The position numbers and the translations under genes were made by a program. From Girardinichthys multiradiatus (Eukaryota; Chordata; Actinopteri; Cyprinodontiformes; Goodeidae): DNA of 64,000 nucleotides. The stretch lies in NCBI RefSeq assembly GCF_021462225.1, contig NC_061800.1, forward strand, positions 6,396,501-6,460,500. The letters run 5' to 3'. The notes under the pieces are model-generated. The model was not told where the DNA came from, ran no database searches, and saw only the letters and a list, made by a program, of their open reading frames with translations. Shown here in pieces: positions 48,206 to 59,254 of the stretch. Every line of letters begins with the position of its first letter. The first letter of the stretch is position 1.

Positions 48206-48529
48206 TCACGAATATGGCAGTGCTACACAGAGTAACGCGCAAGCAGCAAGACCTACAAACATTTGAGAGACCAAGAGTTTGGGGATTCCCAGAGGGTGGT
48301 TCACAGCCAGAATGAGGTCACTGTAGTGCTGCACGCGCATCAAAAGATATCCCAGAAAAATAGCTGGAAATATGTCCACTTCAGATACACCCCAACACTC
48401 ACACACAACCATCAAGCTCTGGAGAGTATTAAATATTGGTTCCAACGCATAAAGCATCTTGATATGTTGGGAATCACCTCTAAATGTTTTTATAGCTTTG
48501 AAGAGTTGTTCTTTGTAAGGAAATTTCAC
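48206..48529 (-). CDS. Possible exon or small ORF with hydrophobic segments (unrecognised)
   Basis: A 107-residue minus-strand frame. The second half is hydrophobic, with two possible membrane spans: VDIFPAIFLGYLLMRV and LLVSQMFVGLAACALLCVAL, separated by a short loop containing HYSDLILAVNHPLG. A splice-acceptor-like ctctccag precedes SLMVVCECWG at about 48420. No family is recognised. It could be a terminal exon of a host membrane protein, a piece of an unrecognised transposon, or chance. Low confidence. Confidence 0.2.
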   Translation of the reverse strand: MKFPYKEQLFKAIKTFRGDSQHIKMLYALEPIFNTLQSLMVVCECWGVSEVDIFPAIFLGYLLMRVQHYSDLILAVNHPLGIPKLLVSQMFVGLAACALLCVALPYS

Positions 48530-48562
48530 GTCAGTTTACAATGTGAGCTCAGCCAAGATTAG

Positions 48563-49444
48563 TGTTGTTGAGTCACACATCCACATTTTTCATGTGCCAA
48601 AGAAAATCCTCTCACCATTGGTGGTGGAGGGGTTCTCATCAGGAAATAGATCTGAAAACTAATTAAATAAGGGTAAAGAAAAAAAAACCTAATAGGTCCT
48701 AATAATCTAATTTATGTTACTTTTTTTCTTTTTATTGACAAGATTACAGTTAGCATTATAAAAAAGCTTCCTAAGTGGTATTAAATAAGCAGCATGTTAA
48801 ACAATGCAGTGGTAGAACTGGCTTAAAATGCTTTAAAGTTAAAGAACATGAAGGGACTTCTGTAGTGCCAGCCAATCATGTCATTCAGGTCCCATCAGGC
48901 AATAATTAATGTGTTCCTTTGTCACTTTATATTGTAGGTCAGAGCACAAGGTAACACTTTTCGGTTTTCTACAAAATAACTAAAGAAAATATAAAGCAGT
49001 CCAATTATTTTGTTTTTATTTCTACACTTTTATCCACTAATGAACGCTTATGTTTCAGCTACCTGCTGTTTTTATTATAGCATCACCTGGCAACAGTGAC
49101 AATTTTTCAATCTGTTACAACTTAACCCATAGGCAAAGTCAACAAGCCGAGAGGCTATTTCAACATTTCAACTCTTGCTAAATTACTCTGTCTGAATATA
49201 ATTAGTTCTATACAAATCTATCTATAGACTACAGATAGTCACTATTTGAGGCTATAATCCTTTTCTAATAAATCTGCCTGATGGCCCAGGCTGATTCCTC
49301 TGTATTAACATCAAAGTGTTTTCCACATCTAATGTGGAATTTCAGAATTAAAGCAACACTAATATGGCAATACCTCCTAATCTTGTACCGTATTCATAAC
49401 GCCATTTTAAAAAATTGTAGCTTTGTAGAATGAAGATACATCAT
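48563..49444. other. Intergenic, nothing assigned
   Basis: AT-rich with no recognisable feature. Confidence 0.35.
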
Positions 49445-51479
49445 CTCTATATGTCACATCTGTCATACGCCGTGGATGCAGAGCAGGAGCTAAGAGAAGA
49501 AAGAGAAGGAGGAAGTTCAAGCCATCTCTTCCGTCGATTATGATGGGCAATGTGAGATCATTGGGAAACAAGTTGGATGAACTCCAAGCCCTACAAAGGA
49601 CCCAGCCAGAGTACCGGGCATGCAGTATTACGTGTTTTACTGAGACATGGCTGCAGGATCATATCCCCAACTCCAGCGTCTCTCTGCCGGGCTTTTTAAC
49701 CATACGAGCAGACAGAAATTTAAAGAGGAGCGGCAAATGTAAAGGAGGTGGACTGGCTGTACTTGTGAACAATAGATGGTGTAATCCAGGACATGTAACT
49801 GTGAAGTGTAATCTCTGCAGTCCAGATATTGAACTGTTGGCAGTAAGTTTTTGTCCATATTATTTACCCAGAGTTCACCAGTGTTATTTTGGTAACAGTT
49901 TACGTTCCACCTTCCGCTGTTGCTGACACTGCATTTGATGCCATCAGTTCAGTTGTTGCTAAGCTACAGACACAAACCCCCAATGCTTCTATGGCAATTT
50001 CTGGTGATTTTAACCATGCTTCACTCTCTGCTACACTTCCAACTTTTCAACAATTTGTCAGCTGCTCTACCAGAGAAAACATAACATTGGATTTGTTTTA
50101 TGCAAATGTCAAGGACTCATACATCTCTACAGCAAGACCTCCTCTAGGCAAATCAGATCACAATCTTGTTTTTCTTTGCTCGAAATATAAGCCCCTTGTT
50201 CAGAGGCAACCTGTAATAAAGAGGACTGTGAGAAAATGGTCACAGGAAGCTGAAGAAGCTCTGCAAGGTTGCTTTGAGGCTACAGACTGGAACGCACTGT
50301 GCCAGCCACATGGAGAGGACATCAATGCCATCACTGAGTGTGTAACCGACTATATAAACTTCTGTGTGGATAACATCATCCCCACCAGAACCATGAGATG
50401 CTTCCCCAATAACAATCACCAGTGACCTGAAGGACATGCTTAACAAGAAAAAAAGAGCCTTCAGAGAGGGAGACAGATAATTATTGAGGAGTTTACAGAA
50501 GCAACTTAAAGTCAAGATAAGAGACAGGAAAGAGGTGTACAAGAGGAAGCTGGAGAGCAAGCTCCAGCAAAACAATATCAGAGATGTGTGGACAGGGATG
50601 AAGAAGATCACAGGCTTCAAGCAGAAGGATGATCAGACCGATGGAGGTCTGGACAGAGCCAATGAACTGAACACATTCTTCAATAGGTTCAGTTCAGAAA
50701 CAAGCTTCGCATCCTCCTCTCCTGCTCCCAGCCAAACAGACATTCCACCCTCCTTTGACCCACAGGACCCACAGCTGTCCAGTAACACCTCAAATGTTTT
50801 ATTTTCCACCTCAGCCCTAGACCCTTCTGCTTCTACATGTTTGCCTTCAACCATATCAGAAGATGCTGATGCTTCCTTTGCTTCCCCCTTCCACCTGTGT
50901 GTCTCAAGAAGTCAAGTGAAGATGCAAATGGAGAGACTGAATCGGAATAAGGCTGCAGGTCCAGATCATGTCAGCCCTAGAGTCCTGAAGGCCTGTGCAG
51001 AGCAGCTCTGTGGGATTCTGCAGCACCTCTTCAACCTTAGCTTGGCCCAGAAGAAGGTTCCGGTGTTGTGGAAGACCTCCTGTCTTGTTCCGGTACCAAA
51101 GAAAACTCACCCATCAGTCCTCAATGACTACAGACCTGTTGCCCTGACATCTCACATCATTAATGTCCTAGAGAGACTCCTGTTGGCCCACCTGAGTAAG
51201 CAAACAGTAAACCATCAGGACCCCCTTCAGTTTGCTTATCGCTGTGGAGTTGGAGTTGAAGATGCCATCATACACCTGCTTCAACAAACCCACTGTCATC
51301 TGGACAAAGCCAGCAGCACTGTGAGGATCATGTTCTTAGATTTCTCCAGTGCATTTAATACAATCCAACCTGATTTGCTTTGTCAGAAACTCCAGAAGAC
51401 TCAGGTGGAGGCCTCAACAATCTCCTGGATCAAAGACTACCTGACAAACCGACCACAGTTTGTGAGACTGAAGGGTTAG
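49445..51479 (+). pseudogene. Non-LTR LINE ORF: endonuclease plus partial reverse transcriptase
   Basis: Three plus-strand blocks separated by two frameshifts. 49540-49926 is the endonuclease N-terminus (NVRSLGNKLDELQA, CFTETWLQD). 49889-50425 is the endonuclease C-terminus (VTVYVPPSA, ISGDFNHASL, KSDHNLVF). 50484-51479 is the linker and RT start (NRNKAAGPDHVSPRVLK, LNDYRPVALTS). The RT includes motif A (MFLDFSSAFNTIQ) but ends after NRPQFVRLKG, so motif B (PQG) and motif C (YxDD) are missing. Frame breaks lie near 49873 and 50420-50480. Basic residues upstream of 49540 (arginine-rich codons 49468-49520) suggest the ORF began earlier. Clade L2/CR1/Rex1-like; exact family uncertain. Confidence 0.87.
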
Positions 51480-51939
51480 CGTCAATTGGACACTGTAAAC
51501 TATAACAGCGCTATCTACCACAAAATCCAAAAAACTCCCGACTTCTTTAGCAACAACATGACAGAAGTTATCCGTTCCTGCTAGCTACTTTTCAGAACCA
51601 GGCAGCCATAGCTACTTGACGATAGAGTCTTGACCTCAGCCAATAGGAGAGAAGCCGAGGTGGTGACGGGTGACGCTAGTTCAAAGACCGTTTTGGTTCC
51701 GCCCCCTTTGTTTTTAAATCACCAGCAGTATGTTGAGGAGTAAAAGACAATACAGCGATCAAGAAATGCAAAAAAGACAGAGGGATATAAAAGGGTCAAG
51801 GAAATCTGTTGGGTAAAAAATTACAAGAGGGATATAATAGAGGTGAAAATATATTAGTGCTTAAGAAATAAAAGTACAGTAAAATAATTTGAAAAATAAT
51901 ACATTTTTGAGGGAAAAAAGTATATTTTCTTAAATTCTT
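51480..51939. other. Unassigned sequence between two LINEs
   Basis: Abrupt change after the RT fragment. It holds a more GC-rich block (51600-51715, with ccaataggagagaagccgag and tggttccgccccctttg) of unknown origin, perhaps another small insertion. Confidence 0.3.
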
Positions 51940-54293
51940 TATTTTTTCAGTCAGCCGTACATAGCTACACCTTAAACAAAAACCGAAATATTCTCTAATC
52001 AGTTGCTGTCCTTTTTTTTTTCTTCCCGCCCCTATTATTTACATTAATAAAGCATGTACCAACTAAGAACAGTATGGGAGAGAAAGTAGAAAAACAATTA
52101 TAAAATAAAAATAAATAAAATAAACAGATGTGCATACCATTATATACATTATTATATATACAAGTATTATTTAGGTCACGAGGGGAGAGAAACATGACAG
52201 GACACACAGACACAGAACAGCACAGAATGCCGGTTAATACAACGCCTCACAATATCCAGTCGGAATAACTTTACATACCAAACCATTTTACCCATAATCT
52301 AATAAAAATACTTTTCTTAAGACGAATGGAGAATGTAATTGCTTCCATTATATATATTTCATTAACAATATCTATCCAATCTGAAATTGTGGGGGGCCCT
52401 GAAAGCAGCCAACCTCTTGTAATTGTTTTTTTGCAGGCTAAGGTAAAAATTGCAAATAGATACTTATCAGCTTGTCTGGCCAGGAGACCACAAGTCCCAA
52501 AAAACAACGATAAAAACTGCAAAGGTATTTTATTCATAAATATAGTAGACATTACTTTGTGGACCTCTTTCCAAAAAGGTTTTATTTTTGGAGATTCCCA
52601 AAAAGACATGCCAATGGTTCACCCCCTTAATGCCACACAGCCTCCAACAATTAGTACCACATGGATCATAATGTGCTTGTTGTTATAAACAAAACGAATC
52701 AGACATTTTCAATTAAACTCACACCATGAAAAGGAGTTTGTACATGTCTACTGTGATACACAAATGTGTAGCCATTCATCCATAGTCAGCGATATATTTC
52801 TTTCTTTTTCCCATTTTATTTTTATATAATTAGTAGAGTGGGCATTTTTCTTGGAAATAGCTCCTTTAACAATAGCATTTTTGAAAGCATTTTTGATCAG
52901 CATTTTTTTAAATAAAGAATCCTTAAGATCTGTTTTGGGTTTAATATTATGCTCAAAATAACTGCACAATTGTAAGTATCTGAAAAAAAATGGAGTTTTC
53001 AAGGTGGAACTCTCTTTTCAGGCCTTCGAAGTCCCTCAACTTCCCATTCTCTGTGAGTGAGTAAAATGTTGTTATGCCTTTTGAAATCCAGGATTTAAAA
53101 CGGCTGTCCATTACATTAGGCCCGGTCAAAGGCGCACCATTGAATTATCTGTATTTTATCAGTCATCTGGTACTTAAATTTATTCCAAACCTTTAATTGT
53201 GTTTTAATCCAAGGGTTTGGATTGTCCTTTATAAACTCATCTAAATTTGTATAGGCCAATACTGCATGAACTGGAGGGTCTTTCATGATTGAAAATTCAA
53301 TATCTTTCCCCCAGCATGGATTTTGGGAGACAGTAGGTTAATAAGCGGCTTAATTTGGGCTGCCAAGTAATATCCTTTAAAAGAAGGTAAGTCCAAATCC
53401 CCCTTCTCCTTCAGCAGCAGCAATGTTTTAAATTTAACCCCGGGTTTCGTCCCCTGCCAAATTAACCTAGAGATGATTTTATCTATTTGAGTAAATTCTT
53501 TTAGCAACAATTCTATAGGAAGAGCTTGAAAAAGAAAAAAGTATCGAGGGAGAACATTACTTTTTACACAATTCTATGACATGGACTGAAAAAGGAGATC
53601 GAGTTCCACCTCTTCAGATCTTCCTTAATCTTTTTCAAAAGGGGGTCGTAATTTATTACTGTGAGCTGTGAGATGTCGTTTGGTCAGTGTATACCCAAAT
53701 ATTTTAAGGACAATTGGTCCCAATTTAGCTGAAATATATCACTAAGAGATTTTGGGGGTGAATAATTAAAGGCTAACAATTGGGTCTTTTGTTAATTTAA
53801 TTTATAACCAGAATAACCACTAAACTTGTGTAAAAGGACCAGTAATTCAATAATGTATTTGAGGTGTCACTCAAGTATAACAAAAATAATCTGCATACAA
53901 GGCCACTCTATGATCCTCCTCGCTTATCTTGCTGCCCCTGCTACGATCTGTTTGTCTCAGCGATTGAGCAATGGGTTCAATAAAGAGAGCAAAAAGCAAC
54001 GGGGAGAGAGGGCAGCCTGTCATGATCCGCATTGAAGTATAATAGTGTTTGAGAGACATTTCTTTTTATTTTCGCTGATGGTCTGCTATAGAGGGTCCGT
54101 ATGACATTAGAAAACATTGAGTGCAAGCCAAATCAATCAAGGTATTTGTACAAGAAAACCCAACTGACTGAGTCAAGGCTTTTTCAGCGTCGAGACTTAC
54201 CAAAAGGTCTGTTAGGTTATTCTGTTCTATATGATTCATATTTTGTAAAGAACTTTTAATATTATCATGTGTTTGTCCATCTAACTCCCTCAC
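51940..54293 (-). pseudogene. L1-clade LINE ORF2, degenerate
   Basis: Minus strand, from the 5' truncation at about 54293. Motif A remnant is LLVSLDAEKALTQ (54066-54293). Motif B is GCPLSPLLFALFIEPIAQSL, with motif C as ALYADYF instead of YADD (53871-54059). C-terminal blocks are LIWQGTKPGVKFKTLLLLKE with GDLDLPSFKGYYLAAQIKPL (53283-53510), KWEKERNISLTMDEW (52748-53002), and MSFWESPKIKPFWKEVHK with CKKTITRGWLLSGPPT (52271-52609). Many frameshifts. A poly-T run at 52012-52021 may be the remnant of its poly-A side. Confidence 0.85.
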
Positions 54294-54418
54294 TTAATAT
54301 CTTACTTTTTACTTACTGGACTGTGTGCTTTTTGCTGTTGGGGTTTTCATTAGCGGTTTGAAGCATTTACATTTCCCTTTGGGATCAGTAAAGTATTTTT
54401 GACCTGAATTGAATGCCG
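54294..54418 (+). mobile_element. LINE 3' tail flanking the L1
   Basis: Contains tttccctttgggatcagtaa and the tail phrase agtatttttgacctgaattg, the same 3' UTR end as the LINE at 33050-33395. It probably is the 3' end of the LINE whose 5' part is at 49445-51479, with the L1 placed between. Confidence 0.6.
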
Positions 54419-54499
54419 TGAAAAAAGCAGTTGTAAGAAATGTTGTAATTGTCCAACATGACGTTTAGTAGTATCCTGTTCCAACTTACCCCACACTGA

Positions 54500-54800
54500 T
54501 TGGTTTAAGGGTGTATTCACACCTGCCACCTTTGGTTTGCATTAAACTGACAAGAGTTCGTTTACCCCGTTGGTCCAGACCTTTTGTGCAGGTGAGAATA
54601 CACTCAAGCAAACCCTGGTCCACACCAAACAACCGGACCAAGACCCACTTTTTGAGGTGGTCTCGGTCCGCTTCCAAACAGACTCTGTTGCGGTTCACTT
54701 ATGGTCTGAATACAAACCGGTGCATGTTGTATTGAAATCATACCTGATAGGCTGTAAGTTGCTTAGCAACACTACTGGCATGTTGTGGGACAGGGTACAT
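54500..54800. mobile_element. Candidate MITE
   Basis: The block gggtgtattcacacctgcca, tttgtgcaggtgagaataca, aagcaaaccctggtccacac, ggtccgcttccaaacagact and ggttcacttatggtctgaat contains several ggtcc/ggacc words in both orientations. It resembles a common fish non-autonomous DNA element. No terminal duplication could be fixed by eye. Confidence 0.4.
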
Positions 54801-55590
54801 GCATTCTCTGACGCCGTTCCAAAATTATAAATAGAATTTCACAAAATCTGTGTTGAATGAGCTGCTCTTGACTCTCACAATAATATTGCAGCTGTAATAA
54901 TGGTACAAATCTGTAGAACAGAGTTGCTGCACACATATGAGGTAAGAACGCTGTCAAAAACAATGTGTATGTAAAGACGAAAATGTGTGCATATTAGTCA
55001 ATAGTTGTGCATAAGTAAAATCCAAAAGAGGTATTGTATATTTTCTCTATAAGAATACAAAATAAAATGTTACAGCTTCAAGAAATTACAAACATAAAGT
55101 TAAAGTTTACAGTTGTGGTTTATTCTTTATGAATACAATATGCTATAACAGTTTGTGAATACGATTTATTTTATATGAGAATACGAATTTACATCAGTGA
55201 CTTGGCGTCACGTGATCTCAGGCTAGTTAGTGGAGCACAGAGTCAGTCGATTTGCGTTGCGCATGCGCTGTCACACTCCTCACTGCCAGTAAACGTAGTG
55301 CTGGGATTGGATGACTGAAAAAGGTAATGGGAGATAATTCAGTCTAAAAGGAAAATTAGGAACAGATGGGAGATGGGGGGGAAATCAAGAGAATTATAAA
55401 TAAAGCATTGTTCTTATTTTTATGAAATGCAAAACTAAAACATAGAATAAAGTGGGTAGAGTTATACAATGATGTACAGTAGGTGGTGGTATGCACCTCT
55501 GAATTTGTTGCGTACCGCCAGCAGAAGAAGAAGCAGCAGCACTACCGTCAAGATAATGGACCAAGAGCATATATTAACAACATTAAGACA
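54801..55590. other. Intergenic, nothing assigned
   Basis: Includes a short less AT-rich piece at 55200-55320 with gcgttgcgcatgcgctgtca, which could be a small promoter or a repeat edge; no linked exon is seen. Confidence 0.3.
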
Positions 55591-55592
55591 TA

Positions 55593-57008
55593 CAGTACAG
55601 ACCAAAAGTTTGGACACACCTTCTCATTCAAGAGTTTTCTTTATTTTCATGACTATGAATATTGTAGCTTCACACTGAAGGCATCAAAACTATGAATTAA
55701 CACATGTGGAATTATATACTGAACAAAAAAGTGTGAAACAACTGAAAACATATATACTTATATTCTAGGTTCTTCAAAGAAGCCACCTTTTGCTTTGATT
55801 ACTGCTTCACACAATCTTGGCATTCTGTTGATGAGTTTCAAGAGGTAGTCACCTGAAATGGTTTTCACTTCAGAGGTGTGCCCTGTCAGGTTTAATAAGT
55901 GGGATTTCAAGCCTTATAAATGGGGTTGGGACCATCAGTTGTGTTGTGCAGGAGGTGGATACAGTACACAGCTGATAGTCCTACTGAATAGACCATTAGA
56001 ATTAGTATCATGGCAAGAAAAAAGCAGCTAAGTAAAGAAAAACGAGTGGCCATCATTACTTTAAGAAATGAAGGTCAGTCAGTCCGAACAATGGGGAAAA
56101 CTTTGAAAGTGTCCCCAAGTGCAGTCGCAAAAACCATCAAGCGCTACAAAGAAACTGGCTCGCAAGAGGACCGCCCCAGGAAAGGAAGACTAAGAGTCAC
56201 CTCTGCTGTGGACGATAAGTTCATCCGAGTCACCAGCCTCATAAATTGCAGGTTAACAGCAGCTCAGATTAGAGAACAGGTCAATGCCACACAGAGTTCT
56301 AGCAGCAGACACATCTCTAGAACAACTGTTAAGAGGAGACTGTGTGAATCAGGCCTTCATGGTAGAATAGCTGCTAGAAAACCACTGCTGAGGACAGGCA
56401 ACAAGCAGAAGAGACTTGTTTGGGCTAAAGAACACAAGGAATGGACATTAGACCAGTGGAAATCTGTGCTTTGGTCTGACGAGTCCAAGTTTGAGACCTT
56501 TGGGTCCAACCACCGTGTCTTTGTGCGTCGCAGAAGAGGTGAATGGATGGACTCTACATGCCTGGTTCCGACCGTGAAGCATGGAGGAGGAGGTGTGATG
56601 GTGTGGGGGTGTTTTGCTGGTGACACTGTTGGGGATTTGTTCAAAATTGAAGGCATACTGAACCAGCATGGCTACCACAGCATCTTGCAGCGGCATGCTA
56701 TTCCATCCGGTTTGCGTTTAGTTGGACCATCATTTATGTTTCAACAGGACAATGATCCCAAACACACCTCCAGGCTGTGTAAGGGCTATTTGACCAAGGA
56801 GAGTGATGGGGTGCTGCGCAAGATGACCTGGCCTCCACAGTCACCGGACCTGAACCCAATCGAGACGGTTTGGGGTGAGCTGGACCGCAGAGTGAAGGCA
56901 AAAGGGCCAACAAGTGCTAAGCATCTCTGGGAATTCATTCAAGACTGTTGGAAAACCATTTCAGGTGACTACCTCTTGAATCTCATCAACAGAATGCCAA
57001 GAGTGTGC
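55593..57008 (+). mobile_element. DD37E (TRT-like) Tc1 element, 3' end missing
   Basis: The left end after TA (55591-55592) is cagtacagaccaaaagtttg, a widespread fish Tc1 terminus. A long inverted-repeat-type leader runs to about 55880, and the transposase ORF follows. The expected 3' inverted repeat, which should repeat the leader in reverse, is absent: familiar sequence stops at about 57008, within the ORF, and unrelated DNA follows. The copy cannot be mobilised in cis. Confidence 0.88.
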
Positions 57009-57041
57009 GGAGGGTTTTCTCTAATTCACACAGGATTATAA
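56010..57041 (+). CDS. DD37E Tc1 transposase with foreign C-terminal tail
   Basis: 343 residues, uninterrupted. Starts MARKKQLSKEKRVAIITLRN. HTH1 contains RTMGKTLKVSPSAVAKTIKR, then a basic DRPRKGRLR linker and HTH2 (TAAQIREQVNA, ISRTTVKRRLCESGL). Catalytic Asp157 is in LWSDESKF, Asp247 in [11 protein letters not shown] and Glu285 in LNPIETVWG, with 37 residues between the last two. This spacing defines the DD37E (TRT) group. The last residues, from about GGFSLIHTGL, come from flanking DNA and replace the normal end. The protein keeps all catalytic residues and might still act on other copies if expressed; that is inference. Confidence 0.88.
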   Translation: MARKKQLSKEKRVAIITLRNEGQSVRTMGKTLKVSPSAVAKTIKRYKETGSQEDRPRKGRLRVTSAVDDKFIRVTSLINCRLTAAQIREQVNATQSSSSRHISRTTVKRRLCESGLHGRIAARKPLLRTGNKQKRLVWAKEHKEWTLDQWKSVLWSDESKFETFGSNHRVFVRRRRGEWMDSTCLVPTVKHGGGGVMVWGCFAGDTVGDLFKIEGILNQHGYHSILQRHAIPSGLRLVGPSFMFQQDNDPKHTSRLCKGYLTKESDGVLRKMTWPPQSPDLNPIETVWGELDRRVKAKGPTSAKHLWEFIQDCWKTISGDYLLNLINRMPRVCGGFSLIHTGL

Positions 57042-57119
57042 TTATACATGCAGGGTAAAATATATACAAACACCTTAACCAATGTCTAGTTTAATATCAT
57101 TTAGCAGGTTGCAGAAAAG
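57009..57119. other. Flank of truncated DD37E element
   Basis: Sequence that replaces the lost 3' inverted repeat; unrecognised. Confidence 0.35.
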
Positions 57120-57330
57120 GCAAATGCATTTTGTAGGGTCATGGCATAACTCTGGCTGAATATTTGACCACTCTTCTTATCATAAATGTAGATTTCATTT
57201 AAATTTGTTAGGTTTTTTGCACAGACGCAGCTTTTAATCACATTCCATACAGTTTTAGATTAGGGCCATTGCCATTCACAAAGCCTAATGTTAAACTTTT
57301 TCCACCCATACAAAACAATCAAATTTTGCT
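57120..57330 (-). mobile_element. Short Tc1-like relic
   Basis: Phrases gaatatttgaccactcttct, ttttttgcacagacgcagct and ccatacagttttagattagg resemble the minus strand of a fish Tc1-type transposase region. No frame left. Confidence 0.5.
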
Positions 57331-58955
57331 GGACAAACAAAAGCCACACAGCAACCCCCAACATAGACACACATATGCGGCAACAATATTACTTTTCCTA
57401 TGGGACCAATATTGATATGTTAAAACAGTTTAATGCATTACTGTCAGCAAACCTTGTAATGTGTGATGACAGCCAATAAGTATTATTTCCTCAATTTTCT
57501 TTGGAGGGTAGCAGTGTTTACCTCTATAGACAATAAGTGATTTATCAGCAGAAAAAAGGCCATTTGAAACAAATGACCATGGAATTACAGTTGCTGTTGT
57601 TCCCAAAAACAACTTGTACTGAGACTATTTCTTAAGAAATATGTAGTTCCAATAAACACTGTCTGAAGGGAGGTCTGTGGACTGTCCACAATAACTGATA
57701 CCACCTTTCTAGAAATAGATTCCCACTTTAATGTTTTTGAGTTGTAATTTTTCAACACTTTGAATACCACAAGCAGAATTCCAAGCACCTCACTTGTGCA
57801 GGGGGTGGTGACAGAGAACTTTAGCACACACAACCAAAACAATCTACACCATTAGCTGCCAGATTTTTGTTGGCTAGCTTCAGCCTTTAATGCAGACATC
57901 ATAAAACCATTTCCTCAGGAGCCCACCAATGTGCTGTCTGGGTACGTTCAGGTTTTGACAGCACCCTGCATGCTCCTCTTAGACTTTACATATGGGGTGT
58001 AGTGGTGTGAAGTCTGCACCAGCTGTCATAAAACGTTTCCAGCAGTGAAGGATGAGAGGTATATATATTTCAGGACACCGGTAAACCTCAGCCTAAAGAA
58101 AGCATGCCAGTCCAGGAGATAAATCATGGAATCACCTAAAAGTGGTTGAGCATGCTAACTCCAGCAGATGTATACAAGAATGTAAGCTTGCCATGTGCAA
58201 ATGGACCTCCCTATCCATCTTTGTGCACTCACAAACAATGTCAAACCACAACTGAGTCACTTTGGTTGGTGAGTGAAAACTGGCTCCACACGGAGGCCAG
58301 TGAAGGCACTCCTCTCCTGTTGGCCGATACTGCTGACAGCAGCACATTTGTTGTTCTTTCCCATAGCCCAATCACACTCCTTTGGCTATTCACTCAACAC
58401 CCAGCCCTGAAAACCAACAGCAAATAAGTTGTAGACTGAGCATTAAATATTGCCATTCATCACCTAGATCTAACATAGGAATCGTTTCATGGAGTTATAT
58501 ATGAATATTGAGTAATGTGGAAGAAGAAATCGTCTTTCAGCTGATTGTCTGACCCCACAAATCCATATAATGGGATTACTAACATAAACGATAATCACCT
58601 GTATTTAATCATTTGCTGTTTTCTATAAATATGTCAATTTTATTTTTAAAGTTTCCTGGTTGTAGTTATGATCAGTTTTGTTTTCTGATCATTTAAGACT
58701 GTGTCTCTTGTGCAGTCTGTTTTTTAGTTAGTTTATCCTTTTCTTTGCCCCACCACCTTCTTTTTTCCCCCATCTGGTTTTAGTTTGCTGATTGTTGGTT
58801 GGTTTCCCGTCTCACAATCCCAAGGTTTTATGTATCAGGAAATAATTAAAATAATCTGATCCTTACAAGGTCTTAAAATTAAGTAAGGCCATCTCAGAAG
58901 AATGAACACATGACATATTAAATTGTGCGATTATTTATTTAGAAAAAAACTAAAC
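57331..58955. other. Intergenic, nothing firmly assigned
   Basis: No gene. The piece 58620-58860 is T-rich and resembles the repeat families at 1-340 and 60282-60725 in style, but I cannot align it convincingly. Confidence 0.3.
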
Positions 58956-58959
58956 CAAA

Positions 58960-59230
58960 ATACAGTAGCAGTAAGTGAAAAAGATTAGTACACCCTCAAT
59001 AATTCATCAGCTTATAGAGCCACCTCTCACAGCAATAATTTTGAAGTTTTATCCACATCAATATGAGCAATTTTGTCCACAGTTATTTACATTGTTGACT
59101 GAGCTTTGAAGACAATTGTTTGTGAACATCATCTCAAGGTCCTGCCACATTTTAACCAGCTTGGGGTTTGAACTTTGACTGGGTCATTATGATAATCTGA
59201 TTTGTTTGTTTTCCAAGACATTCTATTGTC
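58960..59230 (-). mobile_element. Tc1-like relic
   Basis: Starts cagtagcagtaagtgaaaaa, then gattagtacaccctcaataa, an inverted-repeat-type leader. A minus-strand remnant of the third catalytic region follows (tttgactgggtcattatga). Truncated at about 59230. Confidence 0.55.
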
Positions 59231-59254
59231 AATATAAATCCAGTTGTTCTGTCA

